A DNA stretch of 64,000 nucleotides from contig CAZUQP010000011.1 of NCBI GenBank assembly GCA_964622455.1, positions 9,574 through 73,573 on the forward strand. The letters are read 5' to 3'. A program made the translations under genes and the position numbers. Shown piece by piece: positions 1-8,719 of the stretch. The DNA comes from CAZUQP01 sp964622455. Lineage in GTDB: Bacteria > Pseudomonadota > Gammaproteobacteria > DSM-16500. The notes beneath the pieces were generated by a model. The model did no database searches. It worked only from the letters and a program-made list of their open reading frames with translations, and had not been told where the DNA came from. Positions within the stretch are counted from its first letter, which is position 1. Every line of letters starts with the position of its first letter.

Positions 1-84
1 TCCACTCCAAAGGGGTAATCAATAAATGGGATTAATTCTAACAAAAATATCGCAGTTAGCACACTTTTGTTGAATGGAAAGGGG

Positions 85-1614
85 TTAATTCGTATCCGAA
101 ATAATAGATGAATCAACGGCTTTAATTGAGTTTACATCCAATGTCGCATTAAAAAGATCCATTATTTTCCGGACGTCCGTATCGTCTTTAATGGTTTTAG
201 CAGCATTTGCTTGCTGTTCAGTATGTTCTTGTTGCTGTTGTTTCGCAGGAGTTGCTAATTCATGAGAAGCTGTTTTGATATTTAATTGAATAGGTTTATT
301 AAAAAATCGAGTTAAGGCTTGTTCAATGCGTTCAATTAATTTTTTATTGAGTAAAGATTCGTGTTGTAATGAAAGAGCCAATTCGATTTTATTGTCTAAT
401 TTTTTTAAAAGAGTGCAATGGGATGCAAGCGCTAGTGCCATTCCAGATAATTCAAGCTTTGGCAAAATATCCACCCAAGCCAAAGTCGATAAAGAAGTAT
501 CAGAAGGGGGTGCTGCTTTTTTTTCAGTGGGAGCAGTCTGATCCATTTTTACAGGCTGAAAAGCAAGCATACGCAGCAGTGTCATTTCAAACCCTTGTTC
601 TGAATTGGGTGTCAGCGCTAAATCACGACGGCCAAGCAATGCAATTTGATAATAAAGTTGAATATCTTCAGCAGAAAAAAGTTTGGAAAATTGGTTAATT
701 TCTTCAGAAGATTCATTCCCTACAATTTGTGTCACATTAATTTGATGTAAAATAGACAATAGTTCTTCAAGCACTTGATTAAAGTCAGGCGCACCCTCTG
801 CCAGTTGATGAATTTCATGTAATAATTGTGGGCCGTCTTTTTTGGCGAGCGCATGAAGCAATCCGAAAATGACTTGCTGTTCAGGCGTGCCAAGCATCGA
901 TTGTGTATCTTTAACTGTAATATTTTGCTCACAGAATGCAATTGCTTGATCTAACAAGCTTAATGCATCACGCATGCTGCCGTTAGCGGCTTTAGAAAGC
1001 AAGTGCAGCGCTTCTGATTCAAAAGCAATTTTTTCGGCGGCACAAATCAATTCAAGTTGTCGCGCTATTTTTTCTTCAGGTACTCTTTTTAAATTGAATT
1101 GCAAACAACGTGAAAGCACAGTCATCGGTAAACGTTTAGGATCAGTGGTTGCTAATAAAAATTTAACGTGAGCTGGCGGTTCTTCTAATGTTTTAAGCAG
1201 CGCATTAAAACTGTGATTGGATAACATATGAACTTCATCGATGAGATAAACTTTATATCGTCCTTGCGTGGGTGCATATTGTACGTTGTCTAATAATTCT
1301 CGAGTGTCTTCTACTTTTGTTTTTGATGCGGCATCTATTTCAAATAAATCTAAAAATTTTCCTGTATCAATGGCTTGACACGTTTTGCAAGTACCGCACG
1401 GTTTTGAAGTAATGCCTATTTCACAATTTAAGGATTTAGCAAAAATACGCGCGAGTGTTGTTTTACCGACACCGCGTGTGCCAGTAAATAAATAGGCATG
1501 ATGTAGACGGTTGTTATCCAGCGCATTAATCAACATACGCACAATGGGTTCTTGTCCCACCATTTCTTCAAAAGAGTGCGGCCGCCATTTTCTTGCAAGA
1601 ACTTGATAGCTCAT
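85..1614 (-). CDS. dnaX: DNA polymerase III subunit gamma/tau
   Basis: Clamp-loader ATPase of the replicative polymerase. From the chosen ATG (509 residues, MSYQVLARKWRP) the protein shows the canonical DnaX start, a Walker A motif GTRGVGKT, a four-Cys zinc knuckle just after it, the DEVH Walker B and the SRC sensor motif. The family-typical TLLRMLAF stretch closes domain III near residue 352. A TTG 18 bases upstream would add six residues, but the ATG at 1614 has AGGGA about nine bases before it and matches the family start. The tail after residue 360 is short compared with the E. coli tau tail, so domains IV-V are compact. An A8 run just after domain III could yield a gamma form by -1 slippage. 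It is transcribed after tRNA-Ser and the 4.5S RNA. Identity is certain. Confidence 0.97.
   Translation of the reverse strand: MSYQVLARKWRPHSFEEMVGQEPIVRMLINALDNNRLHHAYLFTGTRGVGKTTLARIFAKSLNCEIGITSKPCGTCKTCQAIDTGKFLDLFEIDAASKTKVEDTRELLDNVQYAPTQGRYKVYLIDEVHMLSNHSFNALLKTLEEPPAHVKFLLATTDPKRLPMTVLSRCLQFNLKRVPEEKIARQLELICAAEKIAFESEALHLLSKAANGSMRDALSLLDQAIAFCEQNITVKDTQSMLGTPEQQVIFGLLHALAKKDGPQLLHEIHQLAEGAPDFNQVLEELLSILHQINVTQIVGNESSEEINQFSKLFSAEDIQLYYQIALLGRRDLALTPNSEQGFEMTLLRMLAFQPVKMDQTAPTEKKAAPPSDTSLSTLAWVDILPKLELSGMALALASHCTLLKKLDNKIELALSLQHESLLNKKLIERIEQALTRFFNKPIQLNIKTASHELATPAKQQQQEHTEQQANAAKTIKDDTDVRKIMDLFNATLDVNSIKAVDSSIISDTN
500..524 (-). other. candidate -1 frameshift (slippery) site in dnaX
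   Basis: The coding strand of dnaX carries eight consecutive A residues (plus-strand T run 517-524), read GAA AAA AAA GCA. Moving back one base gives AGC AGC ACC CCC TTC TGA, with the stop at 502-500. The product would be domains I-III plus five residues, about 371 residues in all. This is the placement and outcome of the known E. coli gamma/tau frameshift, although the heptamer here is a plain A run. Function is inferred. Confidence 0.5.
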
Positions 1615-1650
1615 CTGAATGATCCCTGTCAAATAAATATAAATAAGGGA

Positions 1651-1763
1651 GGCAGCAGGTAATTAGCCTTGCTTCGGCACCCGAATCAATCGTTACCGTT
1701 GCTTCCTTCCGGACCTGGCGGGGTTCACAATCTATCGTCGCGAAGAGACCAATACTCGCTGCC
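1651..1763 (-). ncRNA. ffs: 4.5S / signal recognition particle RNA
   Basis: The minus strand contains the SRP RNA apical core GGTCCGGAAGGAAGCA, flanked by sequences that close into a long hairpin. The 5' end GGCAGCGAG pairs with the 3' end CTGCTGCC. The length of about 113 nt matches bacterial 4.5S RNA (114 nt in E. coli). It scaffolds Ffh for co-translational targeting to the membrane. It lies 22 bases downstream of tRNA-Ser on the same strand and upstream of dnaX, so a shared transcript is likely. End positions are set from the terminal pairing. Confidence 0.95.
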
Positions 1764-1785
1764 ATAACATGAAATCACAATGTGC

Positions 1786-1877
1786 TGGCGGAGAGAGAGG
1801 GATTCGAACCCTCGGTACGCCGTTAGACGTACACACACTTTCCAGGCGTGCGCCTTAAACCGCTCGGCCATCTCTCC
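1786..1877 (-). tRNA. tRNA-Ser (anticodon GGA)
   Basis: The minus strand folds as a class II tRNA starting GGAGAGATGGCCGAGCGG, with the anticodon loop CTGGAAA (anticodon GGA). It has a long variable arm, a GGTTCGAATCC T-arm, an acceptor stem closing with CTCTCC, then G and an encoded CCA. The long variable arm and the anticodon identify serine. The length is 92 nt including CCA. Confidence 0.97.
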
Positions 1878-1896
1878 TCTGGCAGTGTGGCGTGTA

Positions 1897-1925
1897 AGAT
1901 TAAACGAGAATGATTATTTCTGCAA
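1897..1925 (-). promoter_or_regulatory. possible sigma70 promoter for tRNA-Ser/ffs
   Basis: On the minus strand TTGCAG and TAATCT are 17 bases apart and end about 20 bases before the tRNA-Ser 5' end. The -35 is fair and the -10 is weak, so this is a candidate only. Confidence 0.35.
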
Positions 1926-1951
1926 ATATTCTTTTGTGGGGAAGAATATTT

Positions 1952-2722
1952 TCAAGAAGTACAATACGAAACCTGAAACGATAAATCATCAGGATATTGA
2001 GTTGATCGCTCAATAATGTCGGGAATGAAAAAACGAATGCTGACAAAATGGCGTCCAATACTGATTTCTGGATAAGTTGCAATATCGGTTGAAAGTATCA
2101 CGCGTACTAATCTTAAATTAATTTGTGAATCAAGTAATTCTTGGTAAAAACCATTGACCGCTTGTTTTGGCTGGATCTTGCTTTCTTCACGCACCAGTTT
2201 TAGAATCAATTCATTAGCAAGCCGGACATGATTGAATTCTGTTAGCCATGATTTAATCGTATTGCCCCGTTCTTTCGTTGGTTGCTGCAGCCAATAATGA
2301 TATACCGGTATGTCAAAACTGCACCCGCTTCCCGGGGTGGTCAAATGAAGTCTTAACGTATTGAGTAATTCAATATCACGTAATGGCTGCCCGATTTTCC
2401 CACTGCTTTCGATAAAGTAATGGCTAAGTTCATCTAGTTGTTTGAGTATCGTATTTAATTTAGCGTGATCGATTTGAGGCGTATTTTCCAAGCGGGCAAG
2501 CAGCTGCATTTGATGATTTAATTCTTTGGCAAGTTTAGCTTTTAAGTCAGGCCGGTCTAATAATTGCAGAATATGAATAATCAACACAATCATGTGGCGG
2601 GTGCCTAAAACAGACGTATCTGAAATGTGGTGATCTACTTGCAAAAAAAGTTGTTCTAAACGCAGGCAAACCCGAATGAGTTCATTAAGCGGCTGTTCAT
2701 AAATAATGACGTTATTGGCCAT
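1952..2722 (-). CDS. zapD: cell division protein ZapD
   Basis: FtsZ-ring-associated factor that bundles FtsZ filaments at midcell. The start MANNVIIYEQPLNE lines up with the family start (M, three residues, then V-x-F/Y-E-x-PLNE), followed by RLEQLF and the helical N-terminal domain. The 256-residue length suits ZapD (about 250). An in-frame ATG 42 bases upstream has no family support and no good ribosome site, so the downstream ATG was chosen. It follows coaE and the pil genes, the usual gammaproteobacterial order pilD-coaE-zapD. Confidence 0.9.
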   Translation of the reverse strand: MANNVIIYEQPLNELIRVCLRLEQLFLQVDHHISDTSVLGTRHMIVLIIHILQLLDRPDLKAKLAKELNHQMQLLARLENTPQIDHAKLNTILKQLDELSHYFIESSGKIGQPLRDIELLNTLRLHLTTPGSGCSFDIPVYHYWLQQPTKERGNTIKSWLTEFNHVRLANELILKLVREESKIQPKQAVNGFYQELLDSQINLRLVRVILSTDIATYPEISIGRHFVSIRFFIPDIIERSTQYPDDLSFQVSYCTS

Positions 2723-2782
2723 GTCCGGTGAGTATTCAGATTGATTTGCTGAAAATAATAACATGATTTTTAAAGAAATACC

Positions 2783-3418
2783 TTATTTTTTAGCAGAGGA
2801 ATCAGGAAGAGATTTTTCTGCCAAGGATAGGTAAAACTCGTGCAGCTTTGCGATTTGAGGCTGCAATTCTTCCATAATACCATCGTTATGAATCACATCA
2901 TCGGAATGAGAAATTCGATGGGCGCGATCCACTTGCGTTGTTAATATCGCAAAGACATCGGATTCACTCACGTTATCTCTTGCTTTCGTTCGGGTTATTT
3001 GTCGTTTTTCAGAGGCATCCACCACAAGAATTCGCTGAATGAAGAAATGGGGGGCTGATGTTTCAAAGAGTAACGGAATAACAACGATGCAGTAAGGAGA
3101 GTTCGCGCATTCGATCTGCTTCTTTACTTCAGCTCGAATCAATGGATGCAGCAATTCTTCTAACCAGCGCCGATTTTTTTGATCAGCAAAAATCATTTTT
3201 CTTAATTGAGCGCGATCAAGCGTGCCATCAGGCAATAAAATGCTAAGCCCAAACTGAGCGGCAATATGTTCTAAAGCAGGCTGTTTAGGTTGGGTAAGCT
3301 CACGTGCCAGTTGATCAGTATCAATGATAGTAACGCCTTTTTCGGCGAATAAGCTCGCGACAGTTGATTTGCCGCTGCCAATTCCGCCTGTTAATCCGAT
3401 CACTAACATATTATTCAC
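2783..3418 (-). CDS. coaE: dephospho-CoA kinase
   Basis: Last step of coenzyme A synthesis: it phosphorylates the 3'-hydroxyl of dephospho-CoA using ATP in the cytosol. The P-loop GGIGSGKST is at the N-terminus, followed by the DTD motif (IIDTDQLAREL) and the lid segment RKMIF. The length of 211 residues is normal. The GTG start overlaps the pilD stop by four bases (GTGA). An ATG three codons later is an alternative. Gene order pilD-coaE-zapD is conserved in related bacteria. Confidence 0.95.
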   Translation of the reverse strand: MNNMLVIGLTGGIGSGKSTVASLFAEKGVTIIDTDQLARELTQPKQPALEHIAAQFGLSILLPDGTLDRAQLRKMIFADQKNRRWLEELLHPLIRAEVKKQIECANSPYCIVVIPLLFETSAPHFFIQRILVVDASEKRQITRTKARDNVSESDVFAILTTQVDRAHRISHSDDVIHNDGIMEELQPQIAKLHEFYLSLAEKSLPDSSAKK

Positions 3419-4287
3419 ATTAGAAATTGGTGAGTATAAATAGTTAAGATTTCAGGACCCCACATTAAACTAATCCAGCCTGCAACAGCAAGATAGGGCC
3501 CAAAAGGTATAGGAACGCTTTTAAAGGAATGTTTTAGCACCATTTGTGTTAATCCAAAAATGAGCCCGATCAGTGAGGCAAGTAAAATAATAATAGGTAA
3601 TTGCTGCCAGCCTAAAAAAGCACCAAGGCCTGCTAAAAATTTATAATCTCCCTGGCCCATCCCTATTTTGCCTGTGGTAAATTTGAATAATCCTTGCACG
3701 ACTGCAAAAATAGTATAACCGGCAATAGCGCCTAAAATGGCATCTTGGCTATTCGTAAAAATAGTAAAAATACTTAAAAATAAACCTACCCAGACTAAAG
3801 AAAGCGTTAGTGGGTCCGGTAATAAATGGTGATCAAGATCAATGAACGTTAAACTAATCGCAATCCAAGTAAAAATGAGCCCGCCTACAGTTTGGGGGCT
3901 AAAACCAAATCGCCAAGCCACATAAACAGAGGTAATACAGCAGATCAGTTCAACAAAGGGGTAACGCATCGAAATTTTTGCGCTGCAAAAAGCGCATTTG
4001 CCGCGTAATACGAGATAGCTCAAGACGGGAATATTATGCCAAGGCTTAAGACGTTTTTTGCAATGTGTACAATGAGATAAGGGCAAATATAAATTTAATT
4101 TTTCAATATCAGAAGGAAATTCTTTTAATCCCAAATATTCGCGGCATTCTTGGCTCCATTCATTTTTCATCATTTGCGGTAAGCGGTAAATAATCACATT
4201 TAAGAAGCTGCCAATGAGTAATGAAAGGGCTGCAACCAAAAAGAGAAAGAAATCCGGATGTTCTGCAATAAAGTGAATAATGTCCAT
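3415..4287 (-). CDS. pilD: type IV prepilin peptidase / N-methyltransferase PilD
   Basis: Inner-membrane aspartyl protease that removes the prepilin leader and methylates the new N-terminal Phe; in many relatives it also matures type II secretion pseudopilins. The 290-residue sequence has an N-terminal membrane segment, two CxxC pairs (C73/C76 and C98/C101), the catalytic Asp motifs FIDLD (D150) and GMGQGD (D214), and about seven hydrophobic segments. It overlaps pilC by one base and coaE by four, so it is translationally coupled in the pil operon. The chitinase further along could be a type II secretion client, but no secretion genes are in view. Confidence 0.96.
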   Translation of the reverse strand: MDIIHFIAEHPDFFLFLVAALSLLIGSFLNVIIYRLPQMMKNEWSQECREYLGLKEFPSDIEKLNLYLPLSHCTHCKKRLKPWHNIPVLSYLVLRGKCAFCSAKISMRYPFVELICCITSVYVAWRFGFSPQTVGGLIFTWIAISLTFIDLDHHLLPDPLTLSLVWVGLFLSIFTIFTNSQDAILGAIAGYTIFAVVQGLFKFTTGKIGMGQGDYKFLAGLGAFLGWQQLPIIILLASLIGLIFGLTQMVLKHSFKSVPIPFGPYLAVAGWISLMWGPEILTIYTHQFLM

Positions 4288-5492
4288 TACACTAACGCCC
4301 CTAATTTAAAGATAGGTAAATACATAGCGATCACTAGTCCCCCGATTAAAACACCAAGGATCAGCATAATCAAGGGTTCTAGCAGCCGGCTTAGGTTTCC
4401 AATGAGCCGGTTAATGTCCGCTGTATAAAATTCAGCAATTTTCATTAACATGTTTGGAAGTGTCCCTGATTCTTCACCTATCCGAACCATTTGTAACATC
4501 ATCGGTGGGAATAGTTTACTCGTTTGCATGGCTAAATGCAGTTGCTGGCCTTTGGAAATATCTAGACCAAGTTTTTGAATGGCATTTTGGTATAAAAAAT
4601 TACGGGTCGTGGGGGCCAGTATTTTTAATGCTTCAGTAATAGGAATGCCTGCTTCAAAAAGTGTTGCTAAATTTCGTGTAAAACAAGAAAGAATATATTT
4701 TTGTAATGGAATACCTAAACCAGGAAGCCCGAGAAATAAGTGGTCTAATGTTATTTTGACTTTAGGATGTTTTCGTAGTCCATACAGTAATCCGCCGATT
4801 GCTATCAAGAACACCATGATTAAATTAAAATAATGTGTTAAAAAATGAGATAACATAATGATAGCAAGAGTAAATGCAGGTAATCGGCTGTGCATGTTAT
4901 CAAAAAGTTCAGCAAAACGCGGTACGATAAAAAGTAACATGATGAGCGTAATACAGATTGCAGTAAAAAATGTCATCAGCGGATAAAATAATACTTGTTG
5001 AATTTTATTTTTGAGAAATAATAATGTTTCTTTATGTTCAGCAATACGTTCTAATAAAATATCAAGTGTCCCTGTTTTTTCACCCGCATAAATTAAACTG
5101 CATGTTATCTCATCCATAGGGGGTGAGAATTTTCGTAAACTATCGGCAAACGTATTTCCTGCGATCATATCATCTTTTAAAGCTGTTAGTATGAAAAATA
5201 ATTTAGCTTGTTCTTTATTTTGATTTAAAAGAACCATTGCTTGAACGATGGGAATGCCGGCTGTTACCAGAGTGGAAAGTTGTTTAAAAAATACAATCAA
5301 ATCAAATGAAGAAACATTATTTTTTTTAAGAAAAAGAAATACTGATTTTTTCTGAATCTTCCCGATCTTAATATTTTTTTCTAGTAAGTGCATTTTAGCT
5401 ATATTGATACTATAAGCGGCTATTTCTCCCGATGCTTTCTGTCCATCTCGCGTGGTTCCGCGCCAAAGATAAATTTTCATGGGTGTTTTCAT
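4287..5492 (-). CDS. pilC: type IV pilus inner-membrane platform protein PilC
   Basis: Polytopic GspF/PilC-family platform protein that couples the PilB motor to pilin assembly. The 401-residue sequence shows the two repeated T2SSF cytoplasmic domains with the signature SLIYAGEKTGTLD near residue 132 and its second copy MVRIGEESGTLPNML, each followed by long hydrophobic stretches (about 170-240 and 375-395). Its start overlaps the pilB stop by four bases. Confidence 0.95.
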   Translation of the reverse strand: MKTPMKIYLWRGTTRDGQKASGEIAAYSINIAKMHLLEKNIKIGKIQKKSVFLFLKKNNVSSFDLIVFFKQLSTLVTAGIPIVQAMVLLNQNKEQAKLFFILTALKDDMIAGNTFADSLRKFSPPMDEITCSLIYAGEKTGTLDILLERIAEHKETLLFLKNKIQQVLFYPLMTFFTAICITLIMLLFIVPRFAELFDNMHSRLPAFTLAIIMLSHFLTHYFNLIMVFLIAIGGLLYGLRKHPKVKITLDHLFLGLPGLGIPLQKYILSCFTRNLATLFEAGIPITEALKILAPTTRNFLYQNAIQKLGLDISKGQQLHLAMQTSKLFPPMMLQMVRIGEESGTLPNMLMKIAEFYTADINRLIGNLSRLLEPLIMLILGVLIGGLVIAMYLPIFKLGALV

Positions 5493-7147
5493 AAAGACAA
5501 TACACGATTTATTTCTAGAACACTGGTAATGCCTTTGGCTATTTTTTCAATGCCCGATTTTTTTAAACTGATAAAATTTTCTTGCTCCGCTTTTTTCAGT
5601 AAAAGTTCACCTTTTGCTTTCAATCCGATTAATTGAGCGATAGATTCTGTAATGGGCAAAAATTCATAGATTGCTGTCCGTTCGGTATAGCCGTGCGAAC
5701 ACTTTTCGCAACCTTTGGCACAATAAATATTTTCTTCAATTTTCCATTCAGCTGCGAGTGATTTAAAAGTAGCATCAATTTGTCGGCAATGCATACATAA
5801 TTTTCGAACCAATCGTTGGGCAATGATTAATGTCAATGATCCTGCTAAATGATAAGAAGGTACGCCTATCGTTTCTAAACGCACCAGGGTTTCAATTGCG
5901 CTATTTGTATGTAAAGTGGAAAATACCAAGTGTCCGGTTTGTGCAGCTTGTATGGCAATATCAGCGGTTTCTTTATCCCGGATTTCGCCAACCATCAAAA
6001 TGTCAGGATCTTGGCGTAATAAAGCACGCAGTACTGTTTTGAAATACAAACCAATTTTAGGATTAATGTTCACTTGATTGATTCCGTGTAACCTGATTTC
6101 AATAGGGTCTTCAACAGTGGAAATATTTTTTTCAGGGTTATTCAAATAATGAAGTGCTGTGTATAGCGTCATCGTTTTACCGCTGCCCGTTGGGCCTGTT
6201 ACTAAAATTAAACCCTGCGGCTGTGAAATAGAATGTAGAAATTGCTTTTTTTGAGAAAAACTCAATCCAAGCTCATCTATTTCAAGTGAAATATTCCCGG
6301 TATTTAATAAGCGTAACACAATTTTTTCGCCGTAAAATGTCGGGCAGGTATTGATTCTAATATCGATGGAGTTTACTTGAAATCGACCATCTTGCGGTAA
6401 ACGACGTTCTGCAATGTCTAATTTTGCCATCACTTTTAATCGAGTGGTGATGCGTGCTGCAAGCACCCCCGGGATTTCATGGATTGAATAAAGCATACCA
6501 TGTTGGCGATAACGGATACGACAATATTGTTCATAGGGTTCAATGTGGATATCAGAGGCGCGTTGTTTAAATGCAAGCAAAATAATATTATCTACAAATT
6601 TTATTAATGGTTCATCGAGATGAAAATTATTTTCTTCAATAATCTCGATTTTATTATCTACATCTATCTGTTTCATTAAATTTAATTGTACATCTTTGTT
6701 GACTTCTTCTTTGCAATAATTCTGAATAAATTCTGCCATTTGGTTTTCAGCAATAATCGTAATTACTATTCTTAATCTGGTATGAAATGTCACGGCATCA
6801 ATCGCACCTTGGTCTGTTGGATCAGAAAGGCCGATATAAAAAATAAAATCAATTTTATTAAGAGGGATAATACGATATTGCCGGATAAAATTGATAGAGA
6901 TGGGTGAGTGTTTCAGCCAGTTTTTATCATACATTGCTAAATCAAATCGAGGTAACTTTAACATTTTTTGAAAATGATTAACCATTTCTTCACTGGAAAT
7001 TATTTTGTGTTTGATAAGATAACTTATCAATGGAATGCCATCGGTTTTAGCATTTTTTACAGCTTCATGCGCAACGGATTCTTTTAATACGCCCTCGCGT
7101 ATCAGGTGATTAGCTAAATGAGGCAATGAAAATTTTTCATGATCCAT
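5489..7147 (-). CDS. pilB: type IV pilus assembly ATPase PilB
   Basis: Hexameric motor that drives pilus extension. Residues 1-150 form the N-terminal MshEN/T2SSE-N region. The RecA-like ATPase has Walker A GPTGSGKT (318-325), an Asp box, Walker B ILMVGEIRD and the His box TGHLVFSTLHTN. A C-terminal zinc site has C451/C454 and C480/C483. The length of 552 residues is typical. No pilT is in the window. The gene lies between pilA and pilC and is coupled to pilC by overlap. Confidence 0.96.
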   Translation of the reverse strand: MDHEKFSLPHLANHLIREGVLKESVAHEAVKNAKTDGIPLISYLIKHKIISSEEMVNHFQKMLKLPRFDLAMYDKNWLKHSPISINFIRQYRIIPLNKIDFIFYIGLSDPTDQGAIDAVTFHTRLRIVITIIAENQMAEFIQNYCKEEVNKDVQLNLMKQIDVDNKIEIIEENNFHLDEPLIKFVDNIILLAFKQRASDIHIEPYEQYCRIRYRQHGMLYSIHEIPGVLAARITTRLKVMAKLDIAERRLPQDGRFQVNSIDIRINTCPTFYGEKIVLRLLNTGNISLEIDELGLSFSQKKQFLHSISQPQGLILVTGPTGSGKTMTLYTALHYLNNPEKNISTVEDPIEIRLHGINQVNINPKIGLYFKTVLRALLRQDPDILMVGEIRDKETADIAIQAAQTGHLVFSTLHTNSAIETLVRLETIGVPSYHLAGSLTLIIAQRLVRKLCMHCRQIDATFKSLAAEWKIEENIYCAKGCEKCSHGYTERTAIYEFLPITESIAQLIGLKAKGELLLKKAEQENFISLKKSGIEKIAKGITSVLEINRVLSL

Positions 7148-7149
7148 CG

Positions 7150-7551
7150 TTAAGATTCACATAATCCTGCAGCAATGCAGGTGCCCTCGACAGTCCAGCC
7201 GCTGCCATCCGCATTGGGTTTCAGTATGTAGGTTTTTCCACCGGCGGTCGTGTTTGCTGTTGATGTAATAATACTTTTTTCAACCTGAATGCTCGCTAAA
7301 TTTTTAGTGGGAGTAGGTTCAGTAGGGATGCCGTGTGCGCCATTATTGAGTTCTTCAGGAGGTGTTCCTTGTTGCAGTGCAAGTGTCACCGCGGTTTTGA
7401 AAGGAGAAGTCGCAGCAATGACTTCAGCAAACCGTGCTCGCTCGGTGTAATTTTGATAAGAAGGTATCGCAATGACCGCTAAAATACCGATGATGGCGAC
7501 GACAATCATTAATTCAATTAATGAAAACCCATGTTGAGAAAATAGTTTCAT
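7150..7551 (-). CDS. pilA: type IV major pilin-like prepilin
   Basis: Pilin subunit exported by the type IV pilus machinery. A short leader MKLFSQHG is followed by the class III signal FSLIELMIVVAIIGILAV, cleaved after Gly8 with Glu5 of the mature chain present. The 133-residue protein ends in a Cys pair (C125 and C131) that would close the D-region loop. A good AAGGA ribosome site lies seven bases before the ATG. It is the first gene of pilABCD-coaE-zapD and is preceded by about 320 bases of AT-rich DNA. Confidence 0.95.
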   Translation of the reverse strand: MKLFSQHGFSLIELMIVVAIIGILAVIAIPSYQNYTERARFAEVIAATSPFKTAVTLALQQGTPPEELNNGAHGIPTEPTPTKNLASIQVEKSIITSTANTTAGGKTYILKPNADGSGWTVEGTCIAAGLCES

Positions 7552-7780
7552 TATTTATTCCTTAATTAAAAAAATAAAAATTGATAGAGAGAAAATATAA
7601 ATGGATGGTGTGTTTTTTTAGAGAAAAATGAAAGAGGGAGAATAGATAATAGTGGGAAGTATTTATTTATATATCTTTTATTATTTTGATGCAATAGTTA
7701 ATTAATATAAAAAATAAAAAAATTTAAAATTTTTTTATTAAATAAATATGAGTGGTCATTGTGGGTTTTAGCTCTACAGC

Positions 7781-7854
7781 CTACGTGCCGCGACTCGTTC
7801 GCGGCATCTAGGTTTTATTTTCTGGATACCGCTCATAAAGCGCGGTACGTAGGG
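7781..7854. repeat. REP-like double hairpin between rlmH and pilA
   Basis: The 324-base gap 7552-7875 is AT-rich and gene-free. Near its right side sits a compact palindromic element. Outer arms CCTACGTGCCGCG (7781-7793) and CGCGGTACGTAGG (7842-7854) pair at 12 of 13 positions. Inside are an 8-bp hairpin TGCCGCGA/TCGCGGCA (7787-7807) and a second hairpin TACCGC/GCGGTA (7828-7848). It lies just downstream of rlmH and could serve as its terminator. The form resembles mobile REP elements. No RpoN-type promoter for pilA was visible. Confidence 0.75.
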
Positions 7855-7875
7855 GGTGGCGGCGCAGTATGTTAT

Positions 7876-8343
7876 TTACCGATGATACGGATGATTTTGC
7901 AAAATACTCATCACGCGATACAGTTGTTCTGCAAGTAAAATTCGAACTAAAGGATGCGGTAATGTTAGCGGCGATAGCGACCAAGTCATATCTGCTTTTT
8001 GAAGACATTCAGTGGATAAGCCATCCGGGCCGCCAATCAGTAAATCAATAGAAGTGCCATGCATAGCCCACTGTTTAAATTGTGTTGCTAATTCTTCAGT
8101 ACTAAAACTTCGCCCTTTCACATGAAGCGCAATGATTTTATGTGCAGGTTTAATCGCAGCTAATAATTTTTTCCCTTCGCGTTCAATGAGACGTGATGTA
8201 TCGATATTTTTACTGCGTTTTTCCAGGGGGATTTCACATAATTCAAATGTAAAAGCGTGTGTTAAACGTTTTGCATATTCTTGAAAACCTTCATTGACCC
8301 ACGCGGGCATTTTATTCCCGAGTGCTAAAATGCGCACCATCAT
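7876..8343 (-). CDS. rlmH: 23S rRNA pseudouridine-1915 N3-methyltransferase RlmH
   Basis: SPOUT methyltransferase that modifies pseudouridine 1915 in helix 69 of 23S rRNA. The 155-residue chain has the SAM-binding knot LLIGGPDGL near residue 103 and the conserved C-terminal core LTLPHPLVRILLAEQLYR...HPYHR. The first ATG overlaps the rsfS stop by four bases (ATGA), and a second ATG follows at once. It sits last in the leuS-lptE-holA-nadD-rsfS-rlmH block. Confidence 0.96.
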   Translation of the reverse strand: MMVRILALGNKMPAWVNEGFQEYAKRLTHAFTFELCEIPLEKRSKNIDTSRLIEREGKKLLAAIKPAHKIIALHVKGRSFSTEELATQFKQWAMHGTSIDLLIGGPDGLSTECLQKADMTWSLSPLTLPHPLVRILLAEQLYRVMSILQNHPYHR

Positions 8344-8687
8344 TGATTCTGTTCGCGCAGTTGTATGAGGGGCTGCCAGAGATCTTCTAAATTATAAAAT
8401 GCACGCGCAGAAGGCAGCATGATATGGACGACAATGTCCGCTAAATCGACAATGACCCATTCACCTTCGCGTTCACCTTCTATTTTTATATAACTCACTT
8501 TCGATTCTTTTGCTTTTTTCACCACATTTTCTGCAATGGATTTGACATGCTGCGTGGAGCGCCCGCTGCAAATAATCATGCTGTCAGTAATGGTGGTAAA
8601 TTCGCGAACATCAAGGGTGATTAAATCGATTGCTTTTAAGTCATTCAGTGCTTCAAGAGCCAGGTGGTGCAGTTCGTCAGTATTCAT
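8340..8687 (-). CDS. rsfS: ribosomal silencing factor RsfS
   Basis: Binds L14 on the large subunit and blocks subunit joining when nutrients run low. The 115-residue sequence carries the family signature: an early LKAIDLITLDVRE, TDSMIICSGRSTQHV, and IEGEREGEWVIVDLADIVVHI. Length is standard. It is translationally coupled to rlmH, with nadD 32 bases upstream. Confidence 0.96.
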   Translation of the reverse strand: MNTDELHHLALEALNDLKAIDLITLDVREFTTITDSMIICSGRSTQHVKSIAENVVKKAKESKVSYIKIEGEREGEWVIVDLADIVVHIMLPSARAFYNLEDLWQPLIQLREQNQ

Positions 8688-8719
8688 TAAACCTCACATA
8701 ACTAAGTGATTCACTTATA

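Noticed and set aside
7552..7780. Sigma54 promoter for pilA
   Set aside because: No GG-N10-GC pair of the RpoN type could be found upstream of pilA on the minus strand.
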